A stretch of DNA of 64,000 nucleotides from Oxyruncus cristatus (lineage: Eukaryota; Chordata; Aves; Passeriformes; Cotingidae): positions 2,239,177 to 2,303,176 of the forward strand of contig VXAY01002317.1 of NCBI GenBank assembly GCA_013399855.1. Reading direction: 5' to 3'. Under the pieces are notes generated by a model. It made no database searches, was not told the DNA's origin, and was given only the letters and a program-made list of their open reading frames with translations. Both the position numbers and the translations under genes were made by a program. This document shows, one piece after another, positions 61,813 through 64,000 of the stretch. Positions within the stretch are counted from its first letter, which is position 1, and every line of letters starts with the position of its first letter.

Positions 61813-64000
61813 AATAGGTCACCCTTCTCAAGGCTTCCTGAAGTACAGCTCCTGTTACAGAGAATGTGCTCTTGTCCCCAGAAACACACCACGTTATAGA
61901 ACTTGTTAAAAACCCCCATACCAGCCACAACAAATAGCACCAAAACTCCCACTTCATTGGAAAAACACTTTTGATCAGAAGGCACCTGCCTTGGGGTGCA
62001 GAAATTTACAAACTTTGTTAAAATTCATCTTTGTCATTCTTTCTTAACAGTAACAGAAGTGGTGTAAGTCAGTGGAGGTCTACTCGTCTTATGTAACTAA
62101 GGTAATTACAAAAACTCCTTCAGACTTGTAATAACAGATGGCAAGTTCCTGTTACTGAGTTCTTGTCCCTTGTGCTCTACCCAGTAGCCCTCAGTGGGGC
62201 TGACAACATCCAAGTTTGCGGAGACAAGCATGTCTCAACTCACCAGGGTTGAGTGTGACAAGGGACACGTAGAAGAAAGTATCCTTATGTTCTTAGTATT
62301 CCCTTGTTAACATGGCCATGTTTTGTGCACTGCTGTTCTCTTAGATCTCCACTGTATTTCACGTATGTGCACACATGCACATGCATGTACATCTACAACA
62401 AATTCTTCTGTTAAAGGCCCCACCAGCTAAAATGTGCTAGAGCTGCTAATACCTGTGATTGCCCCCCAGACATCTTTTGCTCTGGGAGGAAAAAAACCTC
62501 TAAATTTTCCAAGAAAGTATACACCAAATCATCCCAGCACAAAGAAACCAATCCTGCAAAGGGCAGATGTGAGGAGTCTCTTTATTCAGTACCATTATAT
62601 GAAATTATTTCTAAGTGAAAGCCTTTCACTCCAAGTGGGAGAACAAACATAAATGTTAGAAGAGTTGGTCTTGATGAGTTTTCTAGTACCTCAGGGTTTG
62701 TCATTAATGTGACTGAAAGCAGGGAGAGAGAGGGAAAATTCACCATTCTTCCCCCTGTTGTTCAGAGAAAAAAACCTAAATAAATCATTGAGCAGTTCCC
62801 CTGCAAGAGATATGTATCATAAATGACAAAGACTGGTTATTAAGGAATGTCCTTTGTTAAAACTTGATCAGAAATCTCACATCACAGAAAATACTCAAAT
62901 AATTTCAAAGTGGAGTGAGGAGAAATTTTCTGTTCAAACAAAGGAAAAAAGAGGCAAGGACTTCAGCATCTTCTTTTCTGACTTACCAGACTGACTTCAT
63001 TTTTATGGAGATAAGCATAAATATCAGATATTCCCAGCATCCCCTCACTCCTACTCTGACATCTCACAAACTCTGCATTTTCACACCAACATCTGCTGAA
63101 TGCAGCTCTAATTTCCAGTTCTGCACTTCTAGCAAAGCTAGTGAATTTTTTTTTTTTTTTTTTTTTTTAATGCTTTGAGTAGCAGAGGGCTAAAAAGCCT
63201 CAAGAAGTCTACGACAACAGACTGACACCTGGGTGGCTGTCCCAGCATACCCCCTACTGCTCTCCATAATGGTGATGGGAGATGGATGCAGCCTTCCAAA
63301 CCTACCTGCTACCCCCAGCTTTCCTAACACTTGTTACTGGGTCTGTGCTGGTATGAACCACCTCATGGCACAAATGAGCATGACACTGCAGTCCTGGGCC
63401 AAGCTGAGGTGAGCACGGGCAAGCAGACACCCCTGCTAAGGCAGGGCTGATCTGTACATGTTTAAAATCAATTTCCTGCAGTCTTGCTTCACTGAGTTGC
63501 ACAGTAGCCACTCAACACAGCCATGTCCAAAAACCCTAGTGCTAGGAAGGTTGAGGGTGGGAGCAGATTTCATCCTCTTCCACACCACAGCCCAACATAC
63601 CCAGAGGAGAAGAGGGAGCACTGTTGCAGGCTACTCCACAGGCAGCTGGTGGATGCTGAGTGCCTTGGGTGGGTACTGCAGCACATCCCTGGTGTCTGCT
63701 GCTCTCTGCTCTCCCCTAGCAGAAACCATCCTGTGCCACCTCAATGCCTGGTCTTCTCTGTGAAGCTCTAGAAGATGGAGAAGTCAGCACCAGGAAAACA
63801 TAGTCCTTCCTCCTGCACACGACCCTGCATCCCAGCATTGCCCTTTGCCTTCCACACAGTAGTATTCAGGTCTTTGTCAGCCTTGGAAATACAGGGTGCA
63901 TCCTTCCAGGGACATGCTTCCAGGGCAAGATTACCTGAAGTATATATTGAATTCCTGACATTTTTGGAGGAAAAGAGATAAGAGTTTTTAATGAGGAAAT
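61813..64000. other. No gene seen; ends in unique sequence
   Basis: Short frames only, up to 101 codons at 63458-63763. A perfect 23-base T run is at 63146-63168; no processed-transcript body was recognised on either side. Confidence 0.5.
63146..63168. repeat. Homopolymer T(23)
   Basis: An uninterrupted run of 23 T. It could be the reverse-complement tail of a retrocopied transcript, but the right flank shows no AATAAA-type signal on the minus strand. Confidence 0.9.

Noticed and set aside
1..64000. CRISPR array, phage or bacterial operon
   Set aside because: No regularly spaced repeats, no dense short-gap coding and the repeat content is that of a bird genome.

Overview
This window looks like nuclear DNA from a bird, most likely a passerine. 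The evidence is the repeats. There are several CR1 retrotransposon copies, including the usual 5'-truncated 3' ends with the ATTCTATGA-type terminal repeat. There is a solo LTR of the ERVL-like family common in songbirds (TguLTR5-like, starting TGTTGGGTTTGTG and ending CAACCCACCACA). There is also a tRNA-Ile-headed, CR1-tailed SINE of the TguSINE1 type. I found no bacterial operons, no CRISPR array and no complete functional protein-coding gene. The many open frames are short and in all six phases; those I could match to a protein family are CR1 remnants.

Layout. 1-120 is the edge of a GC-rich, CpG-dense block with a possible 48-nt exon on the minus strand. 1497-2524 is the solo LTR. 4613-4757 is the SINE on the minus strand. 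9060-9660 is an isolated CpG island, the best promoter or first-exon candidate here, with a CR1 3' end (9775-10076) about 120 bp downstream. 10913-11665 is a minus-strand CR1 fragment. From about 11.7 to 36.5 kb the sequence is unannotated intergenic or intronic DNA with old MIR-like SINE traces, microsatellites and AT-rich, motif-dense segments that look like conserved non-coding elements. 36545-38860 is the most informative element: a CR1 copy on the minus strand that keeps part of ORF1 (the esterase domain), pieces of the ORF2 endonuclease and the end of ORF2, but has lost most of the reverse transcriptase by internal deletion. From 39 to 64 kb there is again no recognisable gene, only an old CR1 end (41781-41935), a CR1 3' end (59694-59832), small tandem duplications, a perfect 26-bp AT palindrome and a 23-base T run.

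No new biological system is evident. The points most worth a second look are the orphan CpG island, the internally deleted CR1 with its broken esterase, the LTR's near-matching flanks, the candidate non-coding regulatory blocks, and two minus-strand open frames (39780-40232 and 14553-14921) that I could not assign. Family names were assigned from memory of consensus sequences, without a database search.
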